Origin: Cladopsammia gracilis
Taxonomy: Eukaryota; Cnidaria; Anthozoa; Scleractinia; Dendrophylliidae
Assembly (NCBI GenBank): GCA_022457155.1
Contig: JAJGOT010000071.1
Location: 421,001-485,000 of the forward strand
Length of the DNA: 64,000 bases
Direction: 5' to 3'
The translations under genes were made by a program, and so were the position numbers. The notes below the pieces were generated by a model. That model saw only the letters and a program-made list of their open reading frames with translations, was not told where the DNA came from and searched no databases. This document shows positions 25,767 through 36,889 of the stretch, one piece after another (within the stretch, counting starts at the first letter, position 1; every line of letters starts with the position of its first letter).

Positions 25767-26399
25767 CTAAGTGAGATGACAAGCATCCCAATCCAAATTC
25801 ATATGGGTGTCCCTCAGGTACTGATTGAGTATAAATAATATCTTAAAGTAATCCTCTAATGAGGGTGGTTCAACGCTGAATCCCCAACAGTTATCAAGGG
25901 CAGCTCCTTTCCTATATATCGATTGAGAAAATTCGACCAGGTCTGCTGGTGACAACCACGGTTGATTGAGACGAGAAAGCAAATGTCCAAACTGTACATG
26001 ATAGTAAATCCGTCATTTCTGACACCACCATGCTCAATTGTGGAACAGGTCTTCCGAAACGCGGAACAAGGTCTTCGTATCTACATGGATACACAAATCG
26101 ACGTAAAAGCATACATAGTGCTTCATCACTGTACACGAAAAAACGATTCGGGCAAGTGATTTTGTCTGGAAGATTTAAAACATCGAGTAAAGTGTATATA
26201 TCATTTTCAAGAAGCGAAATTCGCTTTTGCACTCGTCGTCGGAAAGACAGTCAAGATCGAATTTGTCGTATTTCCAGTACGGTATGTCTAGGTTTTTCGA
26301 AGTGTTCACGTCGTATAGCAACAGCTGTTCTTCATCTTCAATTAAATCCAAGTCATTGGCGAGTAAAAGTGCCTCTCTTGCTTCCCGGAATGTTGCCAT
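25767..26399 (-). pseudogene. Harbinger transposase, truncated and frameshifted
   Basis: Reads from ATG 26399 (MATFREAREALLLANDLDLIEDEEQ truncated here). A frame change occurs near 26190, followed by DKITCPNRFFVYSDEALC and YPCRYEDLVPRFGRPVPQL. Another change near 25940 leads into WLSPADLVEFSQSIYRKGAA and ALDNCWGF at the start of the nuclease domain. Nothing after that point is recognisable, so all catalytic acids are missing. The copy depends on a transposase from elsewhere, if it moves at all. Confidence 0.82.
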
Positions 26400-26537
26400 T
26401 TCGACCTTGAGTCTTTTTCATGTCGTGTTGAGTTGCGTAAGGTTTGTTTACGTTTCGGACGGCAACCTCATTGCTCGCGTGCTCAGCCCAGATGTCGCCG
26501 TCCCCATTCAACAGTCCTGTTGCGTAAGGTCTCTAAT

Positions 26538-27870
26538 GAATGACTGAAATAAATGAGACTGCGAAGCCCACGAGAGCGCGACAAAGTTGCAAAAACCGAG
26601 CGACGAAGTTGGGAAAGGCGAGGGATGAAAATGCAAGTCGACTTGTTTCGTGATATCGAATTTAATTTGCATATTGTTGGCGCGAAAATGTAAGTGTGAC
26701 CTAATGGTTCATCCATCCGGCTGGTAAAATAAACAGTCCTCAAATGCGGCTCAAATAACTAGATACAATGAATTGTTATAAAAGGCGACAGCCCACAAAT
26801 CCTGCTCGTCACTAAAAGCATTTTAGCCTAGCTTTAAGAATAAGTCTACCCCAAGAACGTTCCTGAGGGATTTTTTTCTTTCAGATCAAAATAAAGATAT
26901 AACAGGCCTTTTGTTCTAAATGTTGTCGTAAAAACGGGTCGGTTAAAAATGGCGGGCTGCAGGCGAGAAAAGTCCGTTCTCCGCCCGACCACCGAAACCG
27001 AAAAACAGACTTTGCAAAAGTCTAGCCAAAAATCAAAGGTCACCGATATGTTCTAGGGTCTACTCAACTGCACATCCAAGAGAGAGGAAGAGACGGGCCT
27101 TGGGAACGAGGTTGGTAGATGTTTCAATAACAAATAAATAGATCATTAAAACAGACCGTTGACCGTCGCGTGTTGATATGGACGATATGGTCAATAATGT
27201 TTAACTTTTATTGGTAAATTGTACAACTTTTTGAAGTCCCTGTTTATTTTCAGTGTTTATTGTGTCGCTGTCGTAATTTGTCGTATTTTTGAAGCGGAAT
27301 CGAGTCGCTTGTCGCTGTTCAGAACGTCTTGTGTCGCCAGTTTTCGGGGCCATGTCGCTTTTCGCTTTTACCAAGATGTTTTAAAAAAGCTCGCATTTTC
27401 AATTGGCTATAAAAGGAAATGAAACAATCACTAGCTCTATTCCTACAAGAGACACCATTCGGCCCGAAGGTACACAATTTTTGAGTCAACGGAAAAAGCG
27501 ACAAAATATTTTCATTTGCCTTTTTTGCAATAGTCTACCTTAGTGAAGTGTTTAGAGAAAACATTCCTTTTCTAAGTCTTTTAACTGAACTTATTGACAT
27601 GCACAAAGTTCTTGTTTTGTCTCATACTTTACATTCACATATACACTGCACAGATAAATTGGCTGTTTATAAACATTGCCAGTAAATCAATTTTAATCCC
27701 AAATGAAAATCGTTGCAATATATTTTAGTTCTGTTTAAATATAGTAAATAGTAAGATAGTAAATATTTTACAGCCGATTTCAGTGTTGTGTATACACCTG
27801 GGTTTTTGTGACATGATTCGACGGCTATGATTCGACCGAGAGGTTACCAAGCAGTAAAGAGAGAACACGA
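26538..27870. other. spacer without a recognisable gene
   Basis: Only short frames. A 26846-27043 stretch with balanced base content reads on the minus strand as a 65-codon peptide of no known family. Nothing else stands out. Confidence 0.4.
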
Positions 27871-27872
27871 GG

Positions 27873-29175
27873 GTTCTGCATGAGGATTTACGGTGGCGTG
27901 TGATTTATCATCAACATTTGTATGGAAGTTCGAAAAAGGAAACAGCGAATTGCCTTTTTACAAGTACCGCTTTTGTGTCAAAAATTCGCCGCTTGTATAG
28001 GCGATATGGCGATGTGAGCCGGCAACGAAGGCGAGGAAGACAAAGAATCTTGACCTGTAAGTGTCCATGTTTGTTTGTCGGTTTGTAGACTGCTTGTTGA
28101 TTTCATGAACCAAAGTCCAACATAAGCTTAAACACTTGTTTTATATTATACCGTAACAGATAGAGAAAACAAAATTCTAGAGGCAATGGTAAGGAGCAAA
28201 CCGGAACTCTTTATGGACGAGTATCAAGATTGGTTTCATTCAATCACCGGTACCTGGCTAAGCATTTCCACAATGTGTCGATCAATTCTACGCCTTGGTT
28301 TCACCTACAAAAAGGTGAAGTGTAACTTATTCTTTTCCCTTGTTTCGAAGTCGCAGAAATTGTGCAGTTACTGCACAGATGTTTTTTAATATTTTCCTCA
28401 ACATTTGGATTCTATCCGTTTATTTTAAGGATGTGAAATGTCCCCCAGGGAGAGGGTGGGCCGGGGAAGGTGAAGAAGCGGCGGCTGTCATGTTGTCAAG
28501 TTTCTTTTGTTATGCATTTTGAATTATAGTTGAGGATCATTGCCAAACAGAGGAGTGAATTGTCAAGAGCAAATTACTGTCGTTTCATAGCTGACATACG
28601 ACGGGAAATGCTATTGTTCATTGATGAAACAGCAAAGGACAAGAAAAAATTACAGGTAAATCAAATTCAGTTTCAAAATACCAGTAGAGAGGGGAGGGGG
28701 GGGGCTGCGATTTCTATGACTGGAAAAACTTTTTCCCAACCGTTTGCACCTTATGGCCTTGATTTATAGTGCTTTCCAGAAAGCAAACTGGAACCAATCA
28801 TCACCGTCATAAAATAATATTGCATTTTTAATATTGAGCCTCTTTCAGAGGGAGATGGGGCACTTTTGGCCAGGATTCAACCCCCAAGTTGTTGGAAACT
28901 ATGTCAGGGAGGAGAGGTATAGTGTTGTGGCTGCAATGGACATCAATGGCATTGTTGCTACTCATACTGTACCCAATGCATTCAATACAGAACATTTCAA
29001 CTTTGCATTACAGTACTTGATTTCACCAAGCATTGGTAGATTTGCATTAGGAGAGCCATGCTCTGTTGTGGTTATGGACAACTGCAGAATACATGACTCA
29101 GATGAAACTATCAACATTGTCCGTCAGAAAGGAGGAATTGTTGTATTCGTGCCGCATGTATTGTGTATGAATGGC
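27873..29175 (+). pseudogene. intron-containing Tc1/mariner-like (DDE_3) transposase gene, truncated
   Basis: Four exons with gt..ag borders. Exon 1 runs to about 28050 (helix-turn-helix; SSKKETANCLFTSTAFVSKI, then RRYGDVSRQRRRGRQR; donor GTAAGTG). Exon 2 is about 28160-28313 (ENKILEAMVRSKPELFMDEY, winged-helix-like, LRLGFTYKK). Exon 3 is about 28531-28653 (ANYCRFIADIRREMLLFIDE, first catalytic Asp). Exon 4 is from about 28849 (YSVVAAMDINGIVATHTV, GEPCSVVVMDNCRIH with the second Asp, then GGIVVFVPH). After about 29165 the similarity stops and the third catalytic residue region is absent. Truncated gene or missing last exon. Confidence 0.7.
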
Positions 29176-29239
29176 CTTTATGCATGTTTACGTCAAGACA
29201 AGCAAATTTCACCACCTAGCCTCGTTTTGAAATTGTAAC

Positions 29240-29670
29240 GCTGTGAAGTTTTGCATAAATAATTTGCCAAGGCAGTAAAGTTGAATAGAATAACCAAGCG
29301 CAACAAGAGCAAAATGCTTTCAGATGAGGCGTGGTGGTGAAATTTGCTTTTATGATGTAATCATGCATAAGGGCCATTGTAATTTAAGGGTGTGTTCATA
29401 TAGGGGTTTAAAAAATTCCAGGAAGCATGGGAAATAAAGTTTGAGATGAGCTGTTTAATCCTCAAATGAAAACGTTGCAAGTTTTAATTTCTGGTTTCTA
29501 AGCCTGGGCCTCATACACCTTATTCTAAAATCATACATCATACAATCATAGTGATAGTGGCCCATGTTTTAACAAGTGACAGGGCAAACAAGAATTACAT
29601 ATAACAAAGGTTATTGGCAATAAATGCACAGGTCACACAGATGAAGACAACCGAACACTGCCACAATGTA
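29240..29670. other. spacer, nothing recognised
   Basis: AT-rich sequence without long frames or clear repeats. Confidence 0.4.
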
Positions 29671-29950
29671 AGCAGTATTGTGTTACAAAGACTCAATTTA
29701 TAAGAGTCTGTATGGGACTGTGACGATTCTGTTTTAGAATATGGCAAATGGAATGTTTTGTGAATAAAAACGACTTACCCTGTTGATGTATATTCTATGT
29801 AGTTTGTCAGCTTCTCAAGAATACAACACAACAACAGGGTAAGTTGTTTTTATTAAAAAAACATTACATATTATATGTTATAGAGCATATTAAATCGTCA
29901 CGTTCCCATACAAACCCTTACAAATCGAGTTTTTGTAACACAATACCGCT
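29671..29950. repeat. foldback element, ~115 bp imperfect arms
   Basis: The left arm 29671-29785 (AGCAGTATTGTGTTACAAAG ... CTTACCCTGTTG) and right arm 29833-29950 (inverse) match over most of their length with gaps. The loop is about 47 bases. Both arms carry a CTTACCCTGTTG word whose complement CAACAGGGTAAG resembles a splice donor. A MITE or the remains of two head-to-head copies. Confidence 0.7.
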
Positions 29951-30429
29951 ATTTATATATCGTGCCGGTGTTTCCTTGTCTTTAGCTTGGGTGGCCTGTG
30001 GCTTGCGCAGCCAGAGCGATTGAATATCTATTGAATATGCATGAAATGTGAATGACCCACGTGTACTTATTTAAATATGCCTCGAAATTCATAAATATTC
30101 ATTTATTTAAGTTGCCTTGATTTGTCTTTAATCGAATTTCCCTCTCCCCCTCCCTGAAAAAATAACAACCGATATTATAAACAAGGTTAAAAGAAATCAA
30201 ACGTGTTGCGCGCACATGCTCGCATTCAAAGCTCGCTAAGCTTAAAAATTGTTCCAAAATAGTACACCTATTACGTGAAAAACGTTTTATTCCTACCTGA
30301 TTCAGTTGAAATAATTCTTGAATGTCCGTTTGGGCGAAGGAAGTCTTTAACTTTCCCCAGAAGGAATCGGGTAAATCCATAGCAGATGCAGCCGGGAGCA
30401 GATCAGTTGCAGGAGACTCGCCCCAGTCT

Positions 30430-30482
30430 TCTCCACTCCGATAAAAAAGTTAGGGGAGGGGGGAGGGGGGAGGGGGTGGTCA
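30430..30482 (+). repeat. G-rich low-complexity tract
   Basis: A short run of GGGGAGGGGGGAGG-type sequence at about 30450-30475, with nothing else around it. Confidence 0.5.
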
Positions 30483-30591
30483 AAGTCGAAATTGAGAATT
30501 GCGAACTGGGTTTACGAAACCGCGAATTCGGAATTGACTTTCTACTTTTCAATATCGAATTTTCGATTTTGAACTTTTCAATTTTGCAAAT

Positions 30592-30700
30592 CGACTTTTG
30601 AGTTTGAATTTTGAGTTTGCAAATCGACTTTTAAGTTTGAATTTTGAGTTTGCAAATCGACTTTTGAGTTTGAATTTTGTGTTTGCAAATCGACTTTCGA
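30592..30700 (+). repeat. 33 bp tandem repeat, about 3.3 copies
   Basis: Units beginning CGACTTTTGAGTTTGAATTT at 30592, 30625, 30658 and 30691; degenerate versions extend left to about 30540. A multiple of three, so it reads through as an 11-residue repeat (KVDLQTQNSNS type) on the minus strand. It is appended to the broken YqaJ-SWIM gene. Confidence 0.8.
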
Positions 30701-31050
30701 ATTTTGCTGGCGACTCTCGGCCACCGTACTTATCAGACCAAAGTTTGAGGCAGTAAACCTGAATTTTCTTTCATCTTTCCATTCATTGCACTGTGACTGC
30801 CCACATGTTCTCCTTTCAATTTCATTCAATTTGTCATCATCCACTGTAATTTTTTCTAATAAATATTTTTTATCCCGATACTTCTGCAGGTATTTCAAAC
30901 TGTTTGTCTGATGTGTTAAGGGGGAATCTTGGAAACACAGTTGTTGGCATATCATTGCTGGAATCTGATCTGTTGACAGCTGTGATGTCACAATAAACTT
31001 CGAAGTTATCCTCAGTCACAGGCAGCTGGTAGCTAGCATTATATTTAACA

Positions 31051-31107
31051 ATTAGACCCGTAGCCCTTCTCAATAGCCCATGAGGCGAAGCCGAATGGGC
31101 TATTGAC

Positions 31108-31136
<29 letters not shown>
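31051..31136. repeat. short foldback repeat
   Basis: ATTAGACCC (31051-31059) with GGGTCTAAT (31128-31136) outside, and CAATAGCCCAT (31071-31081) with ATGGGCTATTG (31095-31105) inside, form a hairpin of about 86 bases. It lies just left of the next MITE-like element. Confidence 0.7.
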
Positions 31137-31138
<2 letters not shown>

Positions 31139-31141
<3 letters not shown>

Positions 31142-31287
31142 TAGTATCACCCAACTAGTCGGACAGAAAAAGGCAATAATAAAAAAAGCAATTGCAAGTT
31201 GAAGAAATATTTATTTGGGAATAAAACGAAAAATGAAACCGGCGAATTTCGCTACTCGATGACTACCACTATTAGACCCCTAGTAGC

Positions 31288-31325
<38 letters not shown>

Positions 31326-31342
31326 GTTGGGTGATACTAAAT
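31139..31342. mobile_element. MITE-like element with 20 bp terminal inverted repeats
   Basis: TTTAGTATCACCCAACTAGT at 31140-31159 and its inverse at 31322-31341 bound about 200 bases without coding capacity. A second ATTAGACCC word just inside the right end (about 31273) links it to the neighbouring hairpin, so the two may be one element about 290 bp long. Confidence 0.65.
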
Positions 31343-34061
31343 ATACATAGCCCAAGCCTAACAGCGTCGCACTTTGAACAAGCTTAACTAAGGTGAAAGG
31401 TTGGAAGCACAAGAATTAAGATTGACGAACGGGCAATTCTCAAAAACAGTATTACATGACCGTCTGCACAGTACATTTTTATAGACTGTACAAAAGTTCA
31501 CAAAAACAACTTTTCTCTGTCTAGAATAACTAGTACCAATTGTTTCCCAATAAAATACAGTTTATGTTTGTCAAAAATTGCCCGAGAAACTGATTTGAAA
31601 ATCAAAAATTGCAAAAATACACAAACATATTTGCATAAGGCAATGCGAGTGAAGATAGAACTGTACTATAAAATCAAAGTTTTGTTTTGTTTACATAAAA
31701 TCGCTTTTCAATCTATCTAATGAATGGACAACACAATCTTCTTTCGAAAAAATTTATTCAAATCTCCATTAGTTTACGTTTAAAAGCAAAACGCGTACCA
31801 TTTAATTATAGCTCGAGTTAAAAAAATAGCTTTCTTCGATGAAATTCAAGAGATTGATACAACTGAATTTAAGCACGTTTTAAAATCAATTCTCCAAAAC
31901 TAACAATAACACTTATAAAAAGTCACTCAGATTGATATCAACATAAATTCTCATCGAAAACTGTAATCTGTTTTACCTTTAAGTCCCTCGCTTGCTTGGA
32001 AATTCAAATCTCCACTTCTGGTTCTGAAATCCGTAGAAAACAAACATCTCCCGCATTGATAAAAACGTAATACATGAAGTTCCTCGAAGCAAGATTTTAT
32101 CCCTGAAAGCTCGTCTTTTTCCACTAAAGCGGCTTCTGAGTATACCTTAATTAGTATCCCTGTCTTGAGTAGCAAACTGTGAAAAAATGCAGGAAAATAA
32201 CGACTCTAATTCTCCGCTAGACACAACAAAACAACTAAAGTGTTTACCGAGCTCACGGCTGTGGCTGCGCGAAAAACAAAGCCTTGCTTTCAAGATCCCG
32301 GATGTTGTTCCAACACGTCGGGCGGGCGGGCGGGCAGGCGGGCAAACACGCGCCCGCGAAACATTCCGCTAGCCATGACCATGAAAAATCACGGCATAGG
32401 TTCTATGAATATGAAGCTGCACAGCCAGGCCTTTGGCCTGGCAAGTGCTCCGCTATGATCCCGTGGACTTTAGCCAAATTTTGTTGCTTGAAGTGGTGTT
32501 GACTCAGACCTTGGAGTCATGACTTGAGCAAGGGCCATTTTGGGGTTAATCTCCTTTAACCTCTGTAATAGTTTCGATTCGTCTGCATCCTGTTGACTCT
32601 TGATATTTTTCCTTGCCTCATACAAGAGACACCGAACACCAGGTGTCCAAACATGTTTTGGTCACCAGCATTTCCATTACTGGCTCTGGATTTATAGTCT
32701 CCTCTTCCTTTGCGGTGCCACTGCTGCAAGCCTGATATGCAACTTTGTTTTGGTTGCATGTCCTCTTCATTGTCAAGATCAGCCACAGTCTTGCATTCAT
32801 AGAGAATGAATTTGCACAGTTTAAGTTAAAGAGCTAAAATGTGATTGCAAAAGCCGACCTGGCCAGCAATACAGGAGCACGAGGCATTCTTCACTTCCCC
32901 TGTAAAAATACACAATGCTGCCTTTAAATTACAAGGTGGATCGTTTTTTCGAAAGCTGTGATGGAATTGACAATGGAAATAAAAATAGCTGCTGTCGCTC
33001 GCTGCTGACAAATCCTTCAAATATTTGTAATTAAGGAACCTTGTAGCTTTACGTACACCAGTTGGTACTGAGTGATTGCTGCTGCTGGAGTCGATGCTTT
33101 TACCAGACTTCATGATATGGTTGTTCATTTCGGCTCAAGTCTGTAGACCAGCCATCTGAAGGGTAGTTTAGTTGAGGTTGGAAACCGGAAACAGTGGAAC
33201 TGCTTCTTTCGCTTGCATTTTGGTGTTGCTTTCGCTTCGTATAAATGTTATCCTGATCAGGATCCACTATATTTTTGTCATGGCCCGTTCTGATGTACTC
33301 CTCAACCCTATAAATAAGAAAATTAAGTACTTTCCTTAGTTAAAAACAAGAGCTCTCGCTCCAATTTGAAGTAACTGCGATTAACACTTGGGAAATTTTG
33401 ACAACTCGGAAATCGTGGTCATACCTCTTCACTAATGCTGCCTTCGTTTTTAACCCCTTCAAAGAATCTCCTCTACATTTTAGCCAGAATCTAAGTTGTT
33501 CATTGTTTAATGTTGCTGGGGCTCTGCCAGCCAGAGCAGCTCCGGGGATGTCATCCTCGGTTAAAAGGCAAGCAGCCATTCATGAGGATCAAAACATCAG
33601 AGCAAACCCGTGGCCCAACTAGCCTCGACTTCGCGCAACTTGCCCCAGTCGGTCCGAGAGGTCCGCCATATTTGCATTTGGTGTATTGTTTTAAGCTTAA
33701 ATCCTTTGGTCGCCAGACCTTAGCCGATAATTCAGTGGCAATTTTATTTTCACTCGCCATTGGCTCTTGATCGAAAATTCCACTTACCAATATTTTTTTC
33801 ATTTCTCGCTCGACGGTCTAAGCTGGGAAAGAGGGACTGCTTGTAATCTAAGGACAAAATTACAGGGAAAATGTTTTGCATAAAATGTATAAGAAACACT
33901 TTCTTCACAACCTTTAAGTGACAAAAACGTTTCTGATTAATATTGCCATTTTTTTCTAGATCTGAGAGTCCATCGCAAGCATTCCTGTTTCTTTTTATGG
34001 AGTGGATGCTCATCACGCTTAAAGACATACCAGAAGCACAATGCAGTGATATTTACCTGTC

Positions 34062-34319
34062 ATGATAACATGTGTCACTCAAAAGGCTCTTCCATTTCGT
34101 TCTCCTTATGACAACATGTGGTTCAAAATTAACAAGGTTATAGATTATTTGCATATCAATATCCACAAGACAGATGAATGCAGAGAAAAGTACAACCCTG
34201 CTAAGGTGAAAGAGAAACTCCCAGATGCTAATACCATCGAAGGAGAACAGACATTTACTTGGTTGTCCAGATTCAAGAAAATTTTGTGTTCTATGGCAAA
34301 AGTGCATCACATGTTTTAG
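34062..34319 (+). pseudogene. gene fragment resembling a KDZ-type transposase segment
   Basis: An 85-codon frame with WFKINKVIDYLHINIHK and GEQTFTWLSRFKKILCSM, a pattern (KxNKVxDxLHxxNHK...EQTFxWLxRFK) I associate with KDZ/CxC-type transposase or domesticated proteins found in many animals. No start or other exons are seen. Family call tentative. Confidence 0.4.
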
Positions 34320-34489
34320 CTACACCAGATGGTTACCAGGAGAAATGCATACACTGTCCAACCTTACAAAACTGGCAAGAAACCTGTATTTCCCAAAGCA
34401 AGAAAAGGATCACGAAAACTAGGAATGCTGACTGTAACTATATGTTTATATTTATCTTTTTTGTTTTCAAAAACAGATTTCTCTGAGCA

Positions 34490-35357
34490 TGTGTAAATTG
34501 ATAGTGTACTATAAAATGGGTTTAAAAACTGTTCAGGGGTGCCATGGTCCTACATAGGTATTGAGGACAATCATCTATCTCTAATCTTTAACTCGCACAG
34601 AACTTCTGATAATGTTTTTAGAGTTTCATTTATTTTTCTGCGAAAAGTGTAATTACCATGTGTATGGTTCTATTAAATAATACTTTTGTTGACATATCCC
34701 GGTCATCATGTGACAGTGATTTATTGGCATTTCAATGATGTAATATTATGAGCTATTCTTTTCTGCACTGTGCACCTGAACACAAGTTGGAATCAACATG
34801 TGACCTATGAACCACCGAATTAAATGAGATTACATGGTCCCACAGCATTTCCTTGAATAATGAGAAGTGTTCGCTCGGGAAGAGTTGACTGTATTCAAGG
34901 GACATTTTTTTCCCAGACAAGATGTTCCTTTATTATTTTTCACTGGTTTGAATGTTGCTCTATCAAGGTGTGTTCTTTAGCTTCCTCTTTAAATATGTTC
35001 AAACAATGTCATTTGAAATGAAATCTTACAAGATAAGAGTCAGATTTAGGCAATAGACAAGAAACCAGCCTTCACTCTGAATTACTAGCAGTTCTAAAAG
35101 TTATCAGTAATATTAAGCATGACCGACCTTAACATAAACACTCATGTTTATGTCCAGCCAAAGAAAAGAGTGGTACTATAAAAGTTGAGGCTTTTATTTA
35201 TAACTTGCCATAGACTACAAGCAGTCCTTCTTTACCAGCAAAGTCTATGATTTGAGAGCGAAGCAAAAAACCTTTGGTAAGTAGAATATGCCAATGTTTT
35301 TTTCGCTTATCTCTGGACAGAGATAAGATGTGAAAGAGGGCCTGCTTGTAGCCTATA
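34490..35357. other. spacer, nothing recognised
   Basis: AT-rich, only very short frames, no clear repeat. Confidence 0.4.
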
Positions 35358-35455
35358 ATGAACGATTATCCTGCCGTAGTAAACTGTAGGAAAAAGCAGC
35401 AGGAGACTAGAAATCCTACGAGCACGAACCAACCTGTTGCATCACTGGATGGCTC

Positions 35456-36273
35456 CCAAGTTTTGGCAGCAATTCCCAAACATCTGCGAGAAAAAGCAAG
35501 CCAGACCTCGGTTGACAAACACATATTCGAAAAGAACAACTTTATATTTCCTCTGTCACCTACAGCCTCAATAAACTTACTCAAGATAAAAAGCAAAGAT
35601 TTCTACTGGCTTATTACTAACAAGTCTGTAACTAAGGCTACTGGCCCAATGAAATGGGAACACGAAACTCAATCGTTGAATTTGAATTGGCCTTGCTACT
35701 TTAGTAAATTGAAGGTACTTTGTAAGGAGACTAAACTTAGAGAATTCTACTTCAAATTTCTACATAGAATTATCGCTACAAAGAAGGAATTGTATCATTT
35801 TGGTATTGAAAGTAACAAAAACTGCCTATACTGTAATGAAAGCGACTCGATAGGTCATACTTTTATTGACTGCCTCCCTTCCAAGTCATTTTTCAGTCAG
35901 GTCTTAACATGGTTTAACAGCGAACATGTCACCTCCTATTCACTTTCCACAGAAGAATTTTTATTTGGAAAATTTGAATTTGACAATGATCAATCAGCGT
36001 GTTCCGATGACACACTAAAAAAATTAAATTACTGTTTGTTATTTGCAAAATATTATCTATATTCCCAAAAACTAAACAATAAACGAATAAATTTTGATGA
36101 ATTTACGCAACGAATTGCCTTCAAATTTCGCATTGAAGGCCTTTCTTAGTTCAATCTCTTTAATTTTAAAGTATGCACTTAGCCCATATTTAACATGTCC
36201 TATTTTTAAGAATATATGTAACAAAAGTACTGCCCTTACTGCTGTATGTGTATCTTTTGTTCATGTCTCTTGT

Positions 36274-36312
<39 letters not shown>

Positions 36313-36409
36313 ATAATATACCATTGTAATATACCATTATACTATTATTGTATCTAGATCTTATCACTTTTAATAAAGATGTGCATTATTTAAAAAAAAA
36401 AAAAAAAAA
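35456..36409 (+). mobile_element. 5'-truncated LINE with perfect 15 bp target duplication
   Basis: Flanked by ATCACTGGATGGCTC at 35441-35455 and 36410-36424. It encodes the ORF2 C-terminus to a stop at 36147-36149, with NLLKIKSKDFYWLITNKS, LREFYFKFLHRIIATKKEL and the zf-RVT CLYCNESDSIGHTFIDC. A (GT)n run (36277-36310), an AATAAA at 36372 and about 18 A at the end follow. The perfect duplication and clean frame mark it as one of the youngest insertions here. It is a relative of the LINE at 15.5 kb. Confidence 0.93.
36277..36310 (+). repeat. (GT)n microsatellite
   Basis: About 17 GT dinucleotides in the LINE 3' untranslated region. Confidence 0.85.
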
Positions 36410-36889
36410 ATCACTGGATGGCTCAACTTACAGAGTTTCTTTTAGAGGAGTGAAAATGTCGAAGGCGAGTAGCTCAAAGCGAAAAATAATTACAAGGGAA
36501 GAAGCCCAAATGTGCGGCGTTACATCGAAAGTTGTGGCAGTGTGGGGCAAGTTGATTTGTTGATGGCGTCCAATCTTGTGGCGGGTGCAAGACTCGCTGC
36601 AAAAAACGAGAGCCAGGCGCTGGACGAAAAGACGTCAAGGACGTACGAGCTTCGTCTCATTGCCATAGAAAAGTTTGCGGCCGAAAATGGGGACGATGCC
36701 GTCTTATTTGGGGAAGGAAAAAGACCCTTTTTAGCCGCTACGTTGCAAACCTATATGCGTAAGTGTTTTCTGCATTTTTTATCCGTGAGCTCGTGCACAT
36801 TAACACAGAAAATCACGCTTGAATTTGACAAGACTCAGCAACGCGCGGTTCGGAAATATAGACTAGGATCTTTTTGCCCATTTTAGTGT

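Larger units (their letters stand above)
23012..26534. mobile_element. PIF/Harbinger DNA transposon with intact terminal repeats
   Basis: A 3.5 kb element bounded by 23-base inverted repeats, AGAGACCTTACGCAACAGGA(CTG), at 23012-23034 and 26512-26534. AAT is duplicated on both sides (23009-23011 and 26535-26537). Three-base target duplications are the rule for this superfamily. It carries the two-gene layout expected: a Myb/MADF-like DNA-binding gene (+) and a transposase gene (-). The transposase is truncated and frameshifted. The middle holds G-rich repeats (25070-25170) and AATCATGAATA-type AT repeats (25190-25670) that may have replaced coding sequence. Confidence 0.92.
30701..33579 (-). 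pseudogene. decayed SAP-SWIM-YqaJ gene, several exons
   Basis: Minus-strand exon traces in order. A SAP-like DNA-binding start lies at 33579-33430 (NNEQLRFWLKCRGDSLKGLK, then a GTATGA donor). A segment follows at 33310-33110 (VEEYIRTGHDKNIVDPDQDN). A SWIM zinc-finger part lies at 33128-32826 (YFYFHCQFHHSFRKNDPPC, then CSCIAGQVGFCNHILAL), reached by a frame change. A linker lies at 32800-32556 (KQSCISGLQQWHRKGRG). The start of a YqaJ-type domain lies at 31030-30720 (RTCGQSQCNEWKDERKFRFT, then ASNFGLIS). The nuclease core is missing, replaced by a 33 bp repeat. Foldback repeats at 31051-31342 interrupt it. Such genes are common and mobile-element-linked in cnidarians; I infer a pseudogene. Confidence 0.72.
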
